Below the pieces are notes generated by a model. That model was not told where the DNA came from and made no database searches. It saw only the letters and a list, made by a program, of their open reading frames with translations. A DNA stretch of 64,000 nt from assembly GCF_951230155.1 (NCBI RefSeq), contig NZ_CATNVD010000005.1:1-64000 (forward strand), in the 5' to 3' direction. The stretch's first letter is position 1. Every line of letters starts with the position of its first letter. The position numbers and the translations under genes are program-made. The DNA is from Parablautia sp. Marseille-Q6255 (GTDB taxonomy: Bacteria > Bacillota > Clostridia > Lachnospirales > Lachnospiraceae). Shown here piece after piece: positions 33,534 through 43,120 of this stretch.

Positions 33534-34520
33534 ATGGAAGAGATCAGACTTGGCACGATCGGATCAGGCGTGATCGTACATTCGATCCTTGACGGAGTAA
33601 AGGCGACGCCGGGGATTCGCTGCGTGGCTGTTTACTCGAGGACGAAGGAGCGCGGGCAGGCGCTGGCAGACTGCTATGGCGTATCTAAGGTATATACGGA
33701 TATGGATGCATTCCTTGCGGATGATGAGATCAATTTCGTCTATATCGCGACGCCGAATCTGCTGCACTATGAGCAGGCAAAGCGCGCGTTGCTTGCAGGG
33801 AAGCATGTGATCTGTGAAAAACCGTTTTGTACAAAACGGGAGCATGCGGCAGAGCTGGTGCGCATCGCAAAGGAGCGGCATTTGTTTTTGGTGGATGCCG
33901 TGCCGACCGCATTTTTGCCGAATTTTGAAATCCTAAAGCGTGAGCTTCCAAGGATCGGGCGCATCAGGCTTGTAATGAGCAATTACAGCCAGTATTCCAG
34001 TCGCTACGATCTGCTTTTGCAGGGAGAGCTGCCGAACATTTTCAATCCGCAGTATGCGGGCGGCTGTCTGATGGATATCAATTTTTACAATCTGTATCTG
34101 AATGTAGCGCTGTTTGGAAAACCGGAAAAGGCAGTGTATTATCCGAATCGGTTCAGGGATCTGGCCGATACCTCCGGTATCCTGATGATGCAGTATGACG
34201 GCTTTGTAAGCGAGGCTGCGGGAGCGAAGGATACCTGGGGAGAGAACTATGTGCAGATCGAGGGCGAGCAGGGATATATTTATGTCAGCGGCGGGAGCAA
34301 CGGGCTTGCGCAGGTGAAGGTGGTGACAAAGGATTCCGAGGAGCTCTACAATGAGCAGGAGCATGCGGATCGCTGGCTGTATGAGGTGCAGAAGCTGACG
34401 AAGCTGCTGCTTGCGGAGGATTATGAGGAGATTTACAGGCGGCTGGACGTCATGCTGGATGTGATCGGCGTGCTGGAGGAGGTGCGCAAAGACGCAGGGA
34501 TCCTTTTCCCGGGAGATTAA
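33534..34520 (+). CDS. Gfo/Idh/MocA family oxidoreductase (second)
   Basis: The 328-residue product has the Rossmann motif IGSGVIVHSIL, the catalytic ICEKPF lysine motif and a C-terminal alpha/beta domain with GGCLMDINFYNLYL, where many relatives have a conserved His. ATG 33534 is preceded by GGAAGG at 7 bases; ATG 33531 is equally possible. It overlaps nothing and starts 4 bases after the first dehydrogenase, so translation is probably coupled. It is only distantly similar to its neighbour, so the pair is not a recent duplication. Confidence 0.88.
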   Translation: MEEIRLGTIGSGVIVHSILDGVKATPGIRCVAVYSRTKERGQALADCYGVSKVYTDMDAFLADDEINFVYIATPNLLHYEQAKRALLAGKHVICEKPFCTKREHAAELVRIAKERHLFLVDAVPTAFLPNFEILKRELPRIGRIRLVMSNYSQYSSRYDLLLQGELPNIFNPQYAGGCLMDINFYNLYLNVALFGKPEKAVYYPNRFRDLADTSGILMMQYDGFVSEAAGAKDTWGENYVQIEGEQGYIYVSGGSNGLAQVKVVTKDSEELYNEQEHADRWLYEVQKLTKLLLAEDYEEIYRRLDVMLDVIGVLEEVRKDAGILFPGD

Positions 34521-34531
34521 GGAGGCGCACA

Positions 34532-35494
34532 GTGAAAGAAAACTATGTGATCGGCATTGATATCGGCGGGACGAATTTCCGGATCGCGGCTGTGCGTCTG
34601 GAGCATGCTGCTTTGACAAAGGGGGAGCTGGGCGCATACCGCGTATACCGGTCGCATTTTCGCAAGGTTCCCGTCGGCACAGTGCTTCGTACAGCGCGCG
34701 TACTGGAGGATCTTGCGCAGTATCTGGAGCAGTACTGCGAGATGCTTGGCCGGGAGGGAAAGCGTGCGGCGGCTGTCGTGATCGGCTTTCCGGCTACCCT
34801 TGACCGGTCGCGAAAGATGGTGCTGCAGGCGCCGAATATCCCTTTTATGGAACAGCTGCCGGTCGCGGACGTGCTGGAGCGCGCGCTCGGTATTCCGGTC
34901 CTTTTGGAGAAGGATGTCAGCCTGTCGCTTCTGTATGATAAGGTGAAATACGGGATCGGCGACTGTCCGATGCTCTGCGGCATTTATTTCGGGACGGGGA
35001 TCGGAAATGCGATCTTTATAAACGGGAAGGTATGGCAAGGAAAGAACGGAACGGCAGGAGAGCTCGGACATATCCCCGTTGACACAGACCGCTCGAAATG
35101 CGGGTGCGGAAACGAGGGCTGTCTGGAAAATCTGGCAGGCGGGAAGTATCTGGTACGTCTGTGCCGGGAGGCGTATCCGCAGACAGAGCCCGGCGCGCTT
35201 TTTTCCGGCTACAGGGATGAACCGGAGCTTCGCCGGTTTGTTGACCGGATGGCGGTGGCTGTGGCTACAGAGATCAACCTCCTTGATCCCGATGTCGTGA
35301 TAGTCGGCGGCGGAGTTCCGAATATGAAAGACTTTCCGCAGGAGTATCTGCGGGAGCGGATCATTTTTCACACAAGAAAGCCGTATCCGGCTGCCGGGCT
35401 GCGGCTGATCTTTGCGGAGGATGAGAAGGATAAAGCAGTGATCGGGGCGGCGCTGTTTGCCGGAGACTGCATGCAGGATGCTTTGGCGCATTGA
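34532..35494 (+). CDS. alsK: ROK-family sugar kinase, AlsK (allose kinase)-like
   Basis: The 320-residue ROK kinase has the ATP-binding IGIDIGGTNFRI, the catalytic-Asp region LEKDVSL, GTGIGNAIFINGKVWQG, TAGELGHIPV and the zinc motif CGCGNEGCLE. Several stretches (GFPA, ELGHIP, INL-DPD-V-GGGV) parallel E. coli D-allose kinase more closely than glucokinase. The expected step is D-allose to D-allose 6-phosphate. GTG 34532 follows AAGGAGG. It is the last gene of the operon. The operon lacks an RpiB/AlsE-type pair, so a direct copy of the E. coli allose pathway is not encoded here. Confidence 0.8.
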   Translation: MKENYVIGIDIGGTNFRIAAVRLEHAALTKGELGAYRVYRSHFRKVPVGTVLRTARVLEDLAQYLEQYCEMLGREGKRAAAVVIGFPATLDRSRKMVLQAPNIPFMEQLPVADVLERALGIPVLLEKDVSLSLLYDKVKYGIGDCPMLCGIYFGTGIGNAIFINGKVWQGKNGTAGELGHIPVDTDRSKCGCGNEGCLENLAGGKYLVRLCREAYPQTEPGALFSGYRDEPELRRFVDRMAVAVATEINLLDPDVVIVGGGVPNMKDFPQEYLRERIIFHTRKPYPAAGLRLIFAEDEKDKAVIGAALFAGDCMQDALAH

Positions 35495-35610
35495 ATAACT
35501 GCTGCGCCAATTTGCAGTGAATTTTGTAAAAAATATGGAAAACATCAGGTGCATCTTATTTTTCCTTGATTTTTAGAAAAGAAAGGAGTATTTTAAGAGC
35601 ATAAAAAAGA

Positions 35611-35650
35611 GGGGCGTTCCACGCATGAAGATGCGGAATGCCCCGTTTTT
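35611..35650 (+). terminator. Intrinsic terminator between alsK and glnN
   Basis: A 10-bp stem (35611-35620 with 35635-35644, one G:U pair) continues into an inner CGCAT/ATGCG stem and ends in GTTTTT. It could close the alsK operon (116 bases upstream) or act as a leader attenuator for glnN (start 35706). A weak promoter-like TTGATT-17-TATTTT sits just before it (about 35566-35594). Confidence 0.75.
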
Positions 35651-35705
35651 CGATAAACTGTGAGAAAAGACGGAAAAACCGACAACAGGAAAAAGAGGAG
35701 AGAGT

Positions 35706-37817
35706 ATGGGCGAGTATTTTAACGTGGCGGATATCTTCGGTGAGGATGTGTTTACAGAGCGTGTGATGCGGGAGCGTCTTCCCAAAAAGGTTTACCGGGC
35801 GCTCAGGCAGACGATCGAGGAGGGCAAGGAGCTTGATCTGGCGACTGCGGATGTGATCGCGTCTGCGATGAAGGACTGGGCGATCGAGAAGGGAGCAACG
35901 CATTATTCTCACTGGTTCCAGCCGCTGACAGGAGTGACGGCGGAGAAGCACGATTCATTTATCACCGCTCCGGATGCGGAAGGACGGATCCTGCTGGAGT
36001 TTTCAGGAAAGGAGCTGATAAAGGGCGAGCCGGACGCCTCCTCGTTCCCTTCAGGAGGACTTCGGGCGACCTTTGAGGCGAGAGGCTATACTGCGTGGGA
36101 CTGTACCTCCCCGGCCTTTGTGCGCCATGATGCGGCGGGAGCGATCCTGTGTATCCCGACTGCCTTCTGTTCCTATACGGGGGAAGCGCTTGACCAGAAA
36201 ACGCCTCTGCTGCGGTCGATGGAAGCAATCAACACGCAGGCGCTCCGTGTGCTGCGCCTCTTTGGCAACACAACCTCAAAAAAGGTGACGCCGTGCGTCG
36301 GACCTGAGCAGGAATACTTCCTTGTGGATGAGAAAAAGTTCCGGCAGAGAAAGGATCTGATCTTTACGGGACGTACGCTCTTTGGCGCGATGCCGCCAAA
36401 GGGACAGGAGCTGGATGACCACTACTTCGGCGCGATCCGGCAGAGGATCGCCTCCTTTATGAAGGACGTCAACGAGGAGCTCTGGAAGCTTGGCGTTTCA
36501 GCGAAGACCCAGCACAATGAGGCTGCTCCTGCACAGCATGAGCTTGCCCCGATCTATGCGCAGGCGAATGTTGCGGTCGATCATAATCAGATCATCATGC
36601 AGACCTTAAAGAGAGTAGCTTCTGCACATGGGATGAAATGTCTGCTCCACGAAAAGCCGTTTGCGGGTGTGAACGGTTCCGGCAAGCACAACAACTGGTC
36701 GCTTACAACGGATGACGGGATCAATCTGCTCGATCCGGGAAAGACGCCGCATGAGAATGTACAGTTCCTGTTTGTACTGACCTGTATTCTGAAGGCAGTT
36801 GACCGGCATGCAGATCTGCTGCGCGAGTCAGCGGCGGATCCGGGCAATGACCACAGACTCGGTGCGGATGAGGCGCCGCCTGCGATTATTTCCGTATTTT
36901 TGGGAGAGCAGCTGGAGGACGTTCTGACGCAGCTGATCCGCACGGGTACAGCGACCCATTCTTTAAATGGCGGCGTGCTGGAGACAGGCGTAAAGACGCT
37001 GCCGAACCTGGCAAAGGATGCGACGGACCGCAACCGTACTTCACCGTTTGCATTTACGGGAAATAAATTTGAGTTTCGTATGGTAGGCTCCCGTGATTCG
37101 ATCGCGGCGCCGAACGTAGTGCTCAATACCATCGTGGCAGAGGCATTTTCAGAGGCGTGCGACGAGCTGGAGCAGGCGGAGAACTTTGACGAGGCAGTCC
37201 ATGACCTCATCAAGCGGTATGCCAGAGAGCATCAGCGGATCGTCTTTAATGGAAATGGCTACTCGGAGGAGTGGGTGGAGGAGGCTGCAAGGCGCGGTCT
37301 GCCGAACCTCAAATCAATGGTAGACGCGATCCCCGCGCTCGTAACAGACAAGGCGGTCAGACTGTTTGGGACATTTGGCGTATTTACGAAGGCAGAACTG
37401 GAGTCTCGTGTGGAGATCCAGTATGAGGCATACGCGAAGGCGATCAATATCGAGGCGCGCGCAATGATCGACATCGCCAGCAAGCAGATCATCCCGGCAG
37501 TTATCCGATATACAAAGAGCCTTGCGGATACTGTTAATTCTGTCACTGCGGCAGGAGTGGAGGCAGCAGTCCAGACAGAGCTTTTAAAGGAAACGAGCAC
37601 TCTGCTTGGCGAGACAAAGGAAGCGCTTGCAAAGCTGACACAGGTGACAGCGCAGGCAGCGCAGATGGAGGCAGGGCAGGCGCAGGCGAGGTATTATTAT
37701 GAGGCGGTCATGCCTGCGATGAATGCGCTGCGCACTCCGGTCGATGAGCTGGAAATGATCGTCGACAAGGATGTGTGGCCGATGCCGTCCTATGGAGATC
37801 TGATCTTTGAGGTCTGA
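35706..37817 (+). CDS. glnN: Glutamine synthetase type III
   Basis: The 703-residue enzyme, about 250 residues longer than GlnA type I, makes glutamine from glutamate, ammonia and ATP. Typical GSIII segments are [79 protein letters not shown] and [20 protein letters not shown]. The C-terminal about 150 residues form the type III-specific helical extension. GSIII is common in gut Firmicutes and Bacteroides and is usually nitrogen-regulated; a hairpin with T-run lies just upstream. RBS: AGAGGAGAG before ATG. Confidence 0.95.
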   Translation: MGEYFNVADIFGEDVFTERVMRERLPKKVYRALRQTIEEGKELDLATADVIASAMKDWAIEKGATHYSHWFQPLTGVTAEKHDSFITAPDAEGRILLEFSGKELIKGEPDASSFPSGGLRATFEARGYTAWDCTSPAFVRHDAAGAILCIPTAFCSYTGEALDQKTPLLRSMEAINTQALRVLRLFGNTTSKKVTPCVGPEQEYFLVDEKKFRQRKDLIFTGRTLFGAMPPKGQELDDHYFGAIRQRIASFMKDVNEELWKLGVSAKTQHNEAAPAQHELAPIYAQANVAVDHNQIIMQTLKRVASAHGMKCLLHEKPFAGVNGSGKHNNWSLTTDDGINLLDPGKTPHENVQFLFVLTCILKAVDRHADLLRESAADPGNDHRLGADEAPPAIISVFLGEQLEDVLTQLIRTGTATHSLNGGVLETGVKTLPNLAKDATDRNRTSPFAFTGNKFEFRMVGSRDSIAAPNVVLNTIVAEAFSEACDELEQAENFDEAVHDLIKRYAREHQRIVFNGNGYSEEWVEEAARRGLPNLKSMVDAIPALVTDKAVRLFGTFGVFTKAELESRVEIQYEAYAKAINIEARAMIDIASKQIIPAVIRYTKSLADTVNSVTAAGVEAAVQTELLKETSTLLGETKEALAKLTQVTAQAAQMEAGQAQARYYYEAVMPAMNALRTPVDELEMIVDKDVWPMPSYGDLIFEV

Positions 37818-37863
37818 GAAAAAGAGAATAAGAGAGACCCGGCTAAAAATTGCATAAAATCTA

Positions 37864-37891
37864 TTGACTTCTCAGTAAAATAGATTAAAAT
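37864..37891 (+). promoter_or_regulatory. Likely promoter of lon
   Basis: TTGACT (37864-37869), 16 bases, TAAAAT (37886-37891). The inferred start near 37898 puts a hairpin with a T-run and the CIRCE operator in the lon leader. Confidence 0.55.
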
Positions 37892-37894
37892 TAA

Positions 37895-37944
37895 AATAAC
37901 AGTTTGAAATAACAGACAGGAGATATTTCGGACTGTTATTTTTT
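37895..37944 (+). terminator. Strong terminator between glnN and lon, possibly a lon leader attenuator
   Basis: A 16-bp stem (37895-37910 with 37925-37940, two G:U pairs), a 14-base loop and TTTTTT. It lies 78 bases after glnN. It may simply end glnN transcription, but it also falls after the best lon promoter, so lon read-through would need regulation. Confidence 0.8.
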
Positions 37945-37953
37945 ACAGAACGA

Positions 37954-37980
37954 TTAGCACTCGATGAAAAAGAGTGCTGA
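37954..37980 (+). promoter_or_regulatory. CIRCE operator (HrcA-binding site) upstream of lon
   Basis: TTAGCACTC, nine bases, GAGTGCTGA. This differs from the CIRCE consensus (TTAGCACTC-N9-GAGTGCTAA) at one position. It sits 17 bases before the lon start, as usual for HrcA sites in leaders of heat-shock genes. Confidence 0.93.
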
Positions 37981-37997
37981 TAAAAGGGGCGATAGAA

Positions 37998-40268
37998 ATG
38001 ATTGTTATACCAGTTCACGATATGATTTTGTTTCCGGGGGTTCACTTTTACTTTAAGAAGGAAGCGTATCAGCAGTGGAGCGGGAAGCAGGAGGTCACAC
38101 AGGAGGAGATCCTGTTTTTGCTCCAGAGAGAAGCGACGGATGTAAAGGAAGCGGTGCAGGAGAGCTTTTATCCGATCGGTTTTCTGGCACAGACGTCCGG
38201 TGTGGACGCGGAAGGCCTGGTGCAGGTCGATATCCGTGCCCGGGTCGATGTGACGGACATTGAAAATGACGGCGGAACTCTGCGCGCGAGCGCTTCTGTG
38301 CGCCCGGATACAGACGATATGCCAAAAGAGGAGAGAAAAGAGCTGCTGGAGCGTCTGCGGGGAGAGATCCTGCAGTTTATCAGGGGATTTCAGTGGGGCG
38401 TGTTCGTGCGCAGCACGGTGCAGCGATGGAGCTCCCTGGAGGAGATGATCTGTGCGGTATCCGGCTATATGAATCTTAGCTGGGAGGAAAAATACGCTCT
38501 GATGGAGACGGACTCTTTAAGGGAGCGCAGCCGCCTGATCGAGCAGGCAGTGTATGCCTTTATGGAAGAGAGCCGTGTGGCGCAGGAGGCGCAGGAAGCG
38601 CAGCAGGAGAGCCACGATCAGGCTTACCGCGAAGCGGCGATCAGAAAGCAGCTTGGCTTTTTGCAAAAGCAGCTGGAGGATATGCACCCGGAAACAATCT
38701 CCGAGACGGAGCAGCTGGAGGAGCGGATCCGTCAGTCCGGTATGAATGAGACCGCGGAAAAAGAAGCCCGCAAGGTGTTAAACCGGATGAAGCAGGAAGG
38801 CAGAGAAGGCCATGAATACGGGATGCTCTATGATTATCTTGACTTTGTGACAGGGCTTATCTGGAAGAAGGAGGAGCCCTCTGCGATCGATCTGGATCAG
38901 GCGCAGAGGATTCTGGATGAGGACCATTATGGGCTTAAAATGGTCAAGGAGCGCATCATCGAGCAGCTCGCGGTGATGGCGTTAAACAAAAAGCAGTCCG
39001 GCTCGATCCTGCTTCTGGTCGGAGCGCCGGGCACCGGCAAGACGAGCATCGGCCAGAGTATTGCAAAAGCGCTTGGACGCAGCTATGTGCGTATCAGCCT
39101 TGGCGGTATCCGCGATGAGGCTGAGATCAGAGGACACCGCAGGACGTATATCGGCGCAATGCCGGGGCGCATTATGGAAGGAATGAGGCGGAGCGGAGCG
39201 TCCAATCCCGTCATGGTGCTTGACGAGGTGGACAAGCTGGCAAAGGATTACGGCGGAGATCCGGCGAGCGCGCTTCTGGAGGTGCTTGACCCGGAGCAAA
39301 ATGCCACATTTACGGATCATTATATGAATGTGCCGTACGATCTGTCGGACGTACTGTTTGTCTGCACGGCAAATTCGACCGATACGATCCCGGAGCCGCT
39401 GCTTAACCGCATGGAGGTGATCTCATTTCCGGGCTATACGGCTGTGGAGAAATTCCAGATCGCCAGACGTCATCTCCTGCCGGCAGTGATGAAGGAGACC
39501 GGGATCGCGCCGGGAGATCTGAAGGTGACGGACGCTGCGCTGCGCAGGCTGATCGACGACTATACGATGGAAGCAGGGGTGCGCGGACTGAAACGGGAGA
39601 TCGCAAAGCTGTGCCGGAGCGCGGCAGTACGCCTCGTCCGAAAAGAAGAAAAGCGCATTACGGTAACAGGCAAAAAGCTGGAAACCTTTGTCGGGAACAG
39701 AAGCGCACATCATGACAGGAAGATACGCACCGCAGTGCCGGGAGTGGTGACGGGGCTTGCCTGGACGAGCGCAGGAGGGGAGATCCTCTTTATTGAGGCA
39801 AGACTTGTCCCGGGGAACGGGGAGCTGATCATCACAGGACAGCTGGGCGACGTTATGAAGGAGTCTGTGCAGCTTGCAGTCAGCCTGGCAAAATCGCTGT
39901 ATCCGGAGGAGGCGCAGAAGCTTCGCGAAAACGATCTGCATATCCATGTACCGGCGGGCGCAGTGCCAAAGGACGGACCGTCGGCAGGGATTACGATCAC
40001 GACAGCGATCGTATCGCTGCTTTGCAAAAAAACGGTCAGCACACGCACGGCGATGACCGGAGAGATCTCGCTGCGCGGCAGCGTTTTACCGATCGGAGGT
40101 CTGCCGGAAAAACTGATGGCGGCGCAGCACGCAGGGATCACAAAGGTACTGATCCCGCGGGAGAATCTTTCCGACCTGTCGGAGGTTGCACAGGAGATAA
40201 AAGAGAAGCTTACGATCCTTCCGGTCGATGAGATTTCAGACGTATTCAAAGAAGTCTGGAAGGAATAG
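37998..40268 (+). CDS. lon: ATP-dependent protease Lon
   Basis: The 756-residue LonA-type protease degrades damaged and regulatory proteins in the cytosol. It has an N-terminal substrate-binding domain and coiled coil (1-320), an AAA+ module with Walker A GAPGTGKT (342-349) and VMVLDEVDK, and a protease domain with the catalytic dyad Ser662 (DGPSAG) and Lys705 (LPEKLMAA), spaced 43 residues as in E. coli Lon. The start at 37998 follows AAAAGGGG; an upstream GTG (37974) lies inside the CIRCE operator and is rejected. HrcA control through CIRCE suggests heat-shock induction. Confidence 0.95.
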   Translation: MIVIPVHDMILFPGVHFYFKKEAYQQWSGKQEVTQEEILFLLQREATDVKEAVQESFYPIGFLAQTSGVDAEGLVQVDIRARVDVTDIENDGGTLRASASVRPDTDDMPKEERKELLERLRGEILQFIRGFQWGVFVRSTVQRWSSLEEMICAVSGYMNLSWEEKYALMETDSLRERSRLIEQAVYAFMEESRVAQEAQEAQQESHDQAYREAAIRKQLGFLQKQLEDMHPETISETEQLEERIRQSGMNETAEKEARKVLNRMKQEGREGHEYGMLYDYLDFVTGLIWKKEEPSAIDLDQAQRILDEDHYGLKMVKERIIEQLAVMALNKKQSGSILLLVGAPGTGKTSIGQSIAKALGRSYVRISLGGIRDEAEIRGHRRTYIGAMPGRIMEGMRRSGASNPVMVLDEVDKLAKDYGGDPASALLEVLDPEQNATFTDHYMNVPYDLSDVLFVCTANSTDTIPEPLLNRMEVISFPGYTAVEKFQIARRHLLPAVMKETGIAPGDLKVTDAALRRLIDDYTMEAGVRGLKREIAKLCRSAAVRLVRKEEKRITVTGKKLETFVGNRSAHHDRKIRTAVPGVVTGLAWTSAGGEILFIEARLVPGNGELIITGQLGDVMKESVQLAVSLAKSLYPEEAQKLRENDLHIHVPAGAVPKDGPSAGITITTAIVSLLCKKTVSTRTAMTGEISLRGSVLPIGGLPEKLMAAQHAGITKVLIPRENLSDLSEVAQEIKEKLTILPVDEISDVFKEVWKE

Positions 40269-40288
40269 TGCATTTTTCACAATAATGA

Positions 40289-40317
40289 TTGATTTTTTTT
40301 GTCGCTTATATTAGAAT
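40289..40317 (+). promoter_or_regulatory. Promoter of the CdaR/PucR-type regulator gene
   Basis: TTGATT (40289-40294), 17 bases, TAGAAT (40312-40317), about 98 bases before the GTG start. The leader contains a small TCTGAC/GTCAGA hairpin at 40334-40349. Confidence 0.55.
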
Positions 40318-40414
40318 AATACCAGTTGGGTAATCTGACAGATGTCAGAGGGGAAATAAAAAGACGAGATATTGTATTTTTGGGTGTTGGAGAGAAGGTA
40401 AAGGAGGACTACGG

Positions 40415-41503
40415 GTGATATCGAATCAAGTTTTACAGGCGACATTAGACGGATTAAAGACAATCAGCAGGGTAGATTTGTGTGTGCTTGATACGGAAGG
40501 GATCATGTTGGCAACGACATTTGCAGAGGCGGAAGATTTCCGTGACTCTGTGCTGGGTTTTGTGGACTCGCCGGCAGACAGCCAGGTGGTTGCAGGCTGC
40601 CAGTTTTATAAGGTCTTTGACGAGCACCAGCTGGAATACATTCTTCTGGCAAACGGCAACAGCGATGATGTCCATATGGTCGGGCGGATGGCCGCCTTCC
40701 AGCTCCAGAATCTTCTGGTTGCGTACAAGGAGCGGTTTGATAAGGACAACTTTATCAAGAACCTCCTGCTTGACAATCTTCTTCTGGTAGACATTTACAA
40801 CCGTGCGAAAAAGCTTCATATTGATACAGAGGCCCGCCGCGTGGTATTTATTCTTGAAATTGACAACGAGAGGGAAAACAGCTCTCTGGAGACGGTGCGC
40901 TGCCTGTTTAATTCCAGATCCGGCGATTTTATCACAGCGGTGGATGAGCACAGCATCATTGTCGTGAAGGAGCTTGCGCCCCAGGATGGCTATGCGGAGA
41001 TGGACAAGATCGCCGAGATGATCCTGGATTCTCTTGGAGAGGAGAAAAAGCAGGAGGCGCTGATCGCATACGGCACGATCGTAGGCGAGATCAAGGAGGT
41101 GTCGCGTTCGTATAAGGAAGCGCGTATGGCATTAAACGTCGGCAAGATCTTCTTTGCAGAGCGCTCGGTGATCGCTTACAGCTCTCTGGGGATCGGCCGT
41201 CTGATCTATCAGCTTCCGATTCCGCTGTGCAAGATGTTTATCCGCGAGATCTTTGACGGAAAGTCTCCGGATGATTTTGACGAGGAGACACTGGTCACGA
41301 TCAACAAGTTTTTTGAAAACAGCCTGAATGTCTCTGAGACGTCCCGACAGCTCTATATCCACCGGAATACGCTGGTATACCGCCTGGATAAGCTCCAGAA
41401 GTCTACAGGGCTTGATCTGCGTGTCTTTGAGGATGCGATCACATTTAAGATCGCTTTGATGGTTGTGAAATACATGAAATATATGGAACATCAGGAGTAC
41501 TGA
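40415..41503 (+). CDS. CdaR/PucR-type transcriptional regulator
   Basis: The 362-residue protein has an N-terminal sugar-diacid-recognition-like domain (LDTEGIMLATTF, about residues 20-110), a middle GGDEF-like-fold region, and a C-terminal PucR-type helix-turn-helix (NKFFENSLNVSETSRQLYIHRNTLVYRLDKL). Members regulate sugar-acid, purine or proline catabolism, but clostridial copies stand alone and their targets are unknown. The start is GTG with AAAGGAGG 9 bases upstream. It is monocistronic with its own promoter and terminator. Confidence 0.85.
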   Translation: MISNQVLQATLDGLKTISRVDLCVLDTEGIMLATTFAEAEDFRDSVLGFVDSPADSQVVAGCQFYKVFDEHQLEYILLANGNSDDVHMVGRMAAFQLQNLLVAYKERFDKDNFIKNLLLDNLLLVDIYNRAKKLHIDTEARRVVFILEIDNERENSSLETVRCLFNSRSGDFITAVDEHSIIVVKELAPQDGYAEMDKIAEMILDSLGEEKKQEALIAYGTIVGEIKEVSRSYKEARMALNVGKIFFAERSVIAYSSLGIGRLIYQLPIPLCKMFIREIFDGKSPDDFDEETLVTINKFFENSLNVSETSRQLYIHRNTLVYRLDKLQKSTGLDLRVFEDAITFKIALMVVKYMKYMEHQEY

Positions 41504-41516
41504 TCCTGCCTGCCAT

Positions 41517-41563
41517 GGGGTGCTGCAAAATACGGATTCCGCAGATTTTGCAGCGCCCCGTTT
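41517..41563 (+). terminator. Intrinsic terminator of the CdaR/PucR-type regulator gene
   Basis: A 15-bp stem (41517-41531 with 41545-41559, one G:U pair), a 13-base loop and a short T-run. Confidence 0.85.
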
Positions 41564-41598
41564 CTGTTATGGAAACCGCTGGTATCGGAAAGTGACGC

Positions 41599-41627
41599 TT
41601 GAAAATTACAGGAAAGTGTATTAAATT
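41599..41627 (+). promoter_or_regulatory. Promoter of the ctpA operon
   Basis: TTGAAA (41599-41604), 17 bases, TAAATT (41622-41627), 86 bases before the ctpA start. Confidence 0.5.
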
Positions 41628-41713
41628 ATAAAAGAACAGCTGTAATAATAGAATGAAACAAAGAGTATAAGAGATCAGGCGAAGGATCACCTGATCGTAA
41701 AGGAGGCCGAGGA

Positions 41714-43084
41714 ATGGCAGAGCTGCCTGAAACGGACAAAGAAGAGAGCACACTGCCACAGGAGAGCGCACAGGGCCGCCGGGGAAGCGGACGTGGAAGC
41801 GCTTTTTTGGCGGGTGTGGCAGCAGCATTGCTTTGTATGATCGTTTTCCGTGTGGGATGGATCGCTGCGGATCGCGGACTGTTTGGAAAGAAGGACAGCG
41901 CGCAGGATGCGGGGAGCACAGCGGAAGTACTTACGGATCATGACACGCTGTATAAGCTGTATGAGATACAGGACCTGATCGAGGAAAATTATCTGGACGA
42001 GGTAGATGGGGATATGCTTTCCTCCTATCTGTTTAAGGGCGTGGCTGCCGGACTGGATGATCCGTATGCAAATTATTATTCCAAAGAGGAGCTGCAGTCG
42101 GTGCTGGATCAGAGCCGCGGAGAGTACTTTGGCATCGGGGCGACCCTGATGCAGACAAGAGATACAGGCGAGAGCGTCATCGTGGAGGTGTACAAGAAAA
42201 GTCCGGCAGAGAAAGCAGGAATGCAGGCAGGAGATGTGCTGGTGTCTGTCGACGGAGAGAGCGTTGCGGGCAGGAGCCTGGACGATACAGTAGCGCAGAT
42301 CAAATCAAAGAAGGGCGCCTTCCCAGTCGAGGTATACAGAGAAGAAACGGATGAGACGTTAGAGCTTACGCTGGAATGCGGCGAGGTGGCGCTTGATTAT
42401 GTGGAGGCACAGATGCTGGACGACGGGATCGGGTACATCTGCGTCTCAGAGTTTACCTCTCTGGCGGCGGAGCAGTTTTCGGATGCGCTTACGCAGCTGG
42501 ACGGACAGGGGATGGAAAAGCTGATCGTTGATCTGAGGGGCAATCCGGGAGGACTGCTCGACTCCGTGCTTTCCATGCTTGACGATATTCTCCCGAAGGA
42601 GCTTGTGGTCTATACGGAGGATAAAAACGGAAAACAGGAGAAATATTATACCGATGACAGCCGTCTTGTCTCCTGCGAGGTAGCGGTGATGGTAGACGGG
42701 TATTCTGCGAGCGCATCTGAGATTTTTGCCGGTGCCGTGCAGGATCTGGGGCTTGGACCGGTGACAGGGACGCAGACGTACGGGAAGGGAGTCGTACAGA
42801 ATACCTACTTTCTCTCGGACGGCTCTGCGGTCAAGTTTACAACAGAAAAATATTTCACCCCAAAGGGGCAGGACATCAATGGAAATGGCATCACACCAGA
42901 TGTAGTCATCGAGGATGCACAGACGCCGAAAAAGCAGTCTGCCGGGAAAAAAGAGACAGGATCAGAGGCTTCTCAGACGGAGGCGCCCGGGGACAGTCCT
43001 TCGGAGACGACCGTGCAGGAGGAGGCGCTTCCCGATACGCGGGATCTGGTGCTGGAGAAAACAATGGAGGTGCTCCGGGAATAA
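41714..43084 (+). CDS. ctpA: C-terminal processing peptidase, S41 family
   Basis: The 456-residue protease has an N-terminal membrane helix (about 33-55), a PDZ domain (about 125-215) and an S41 catalytic domain. The triad is Ser333 (SASASE), Lys358 (TYGKGVVQ) and Gln362, with the same 25 and 29 spacing as B. subtilis CtpB. A low-complexity Ser/Thr/Glu-rich tail follows. The active part lies outside the membrane, where such enzymes trim membrane and cell-wall-linked proteins or process sporulation signals. AAAGGAGG precedes the ATG. The next gene, a sigma-like protein, starts 36 bases later in the same direction. Confidence 0.93.
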   Translation: MAELPETDKEESTLPQESAQGRRGSGRGSAFLAGVAAALLCMIVFRVGWIAADRGLFGKKDSAQDAGSTAEVLTDHDTLYKLYEIQDLIEENYLDEVDGDMLSSYLFKGVAAGLDDPYANYYSKEELQSVLDQSRGEYFGIGATLMQTRDTGESVIVEVYKKSPAEKAGMQAGDVLVSVDGESVAGRSLDDTVAQIKSKKGAFPVEVYREETDETLELTLECGEVALDYVEAQMLDDGIGYICVSEFTSLAAEQFSDALTQLDGQGMEKLIVDLRGNPGGLLDSVLSMLDDILPKELVVYTEDKNGKQEKYYTDDSRLVSCEVAVMVDGYSASASEIFAGAVQDLGLGPVTGTQTYGKGVVQNTYFLSDGSAVKFTTEKYFTPKGQDINGNGITPDVVIEDAQTPKKQSAGKKETGSEASQTEAPGDSPSETTVQEEALPDTRDLVLEKTMEVLRE

Positions 43085-43120
43085 AGCAAAGCCGCGCAGC
43101 ATCCAGGGACAGGAGACAGT

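Noticed and set aside
37974-37997. GTG start for Lon eight codons upstream
   Set aside because: It lies inside the right arm of the CIRCE operator and has no ribosome site; ATG 37998 has AAAAGGGG.
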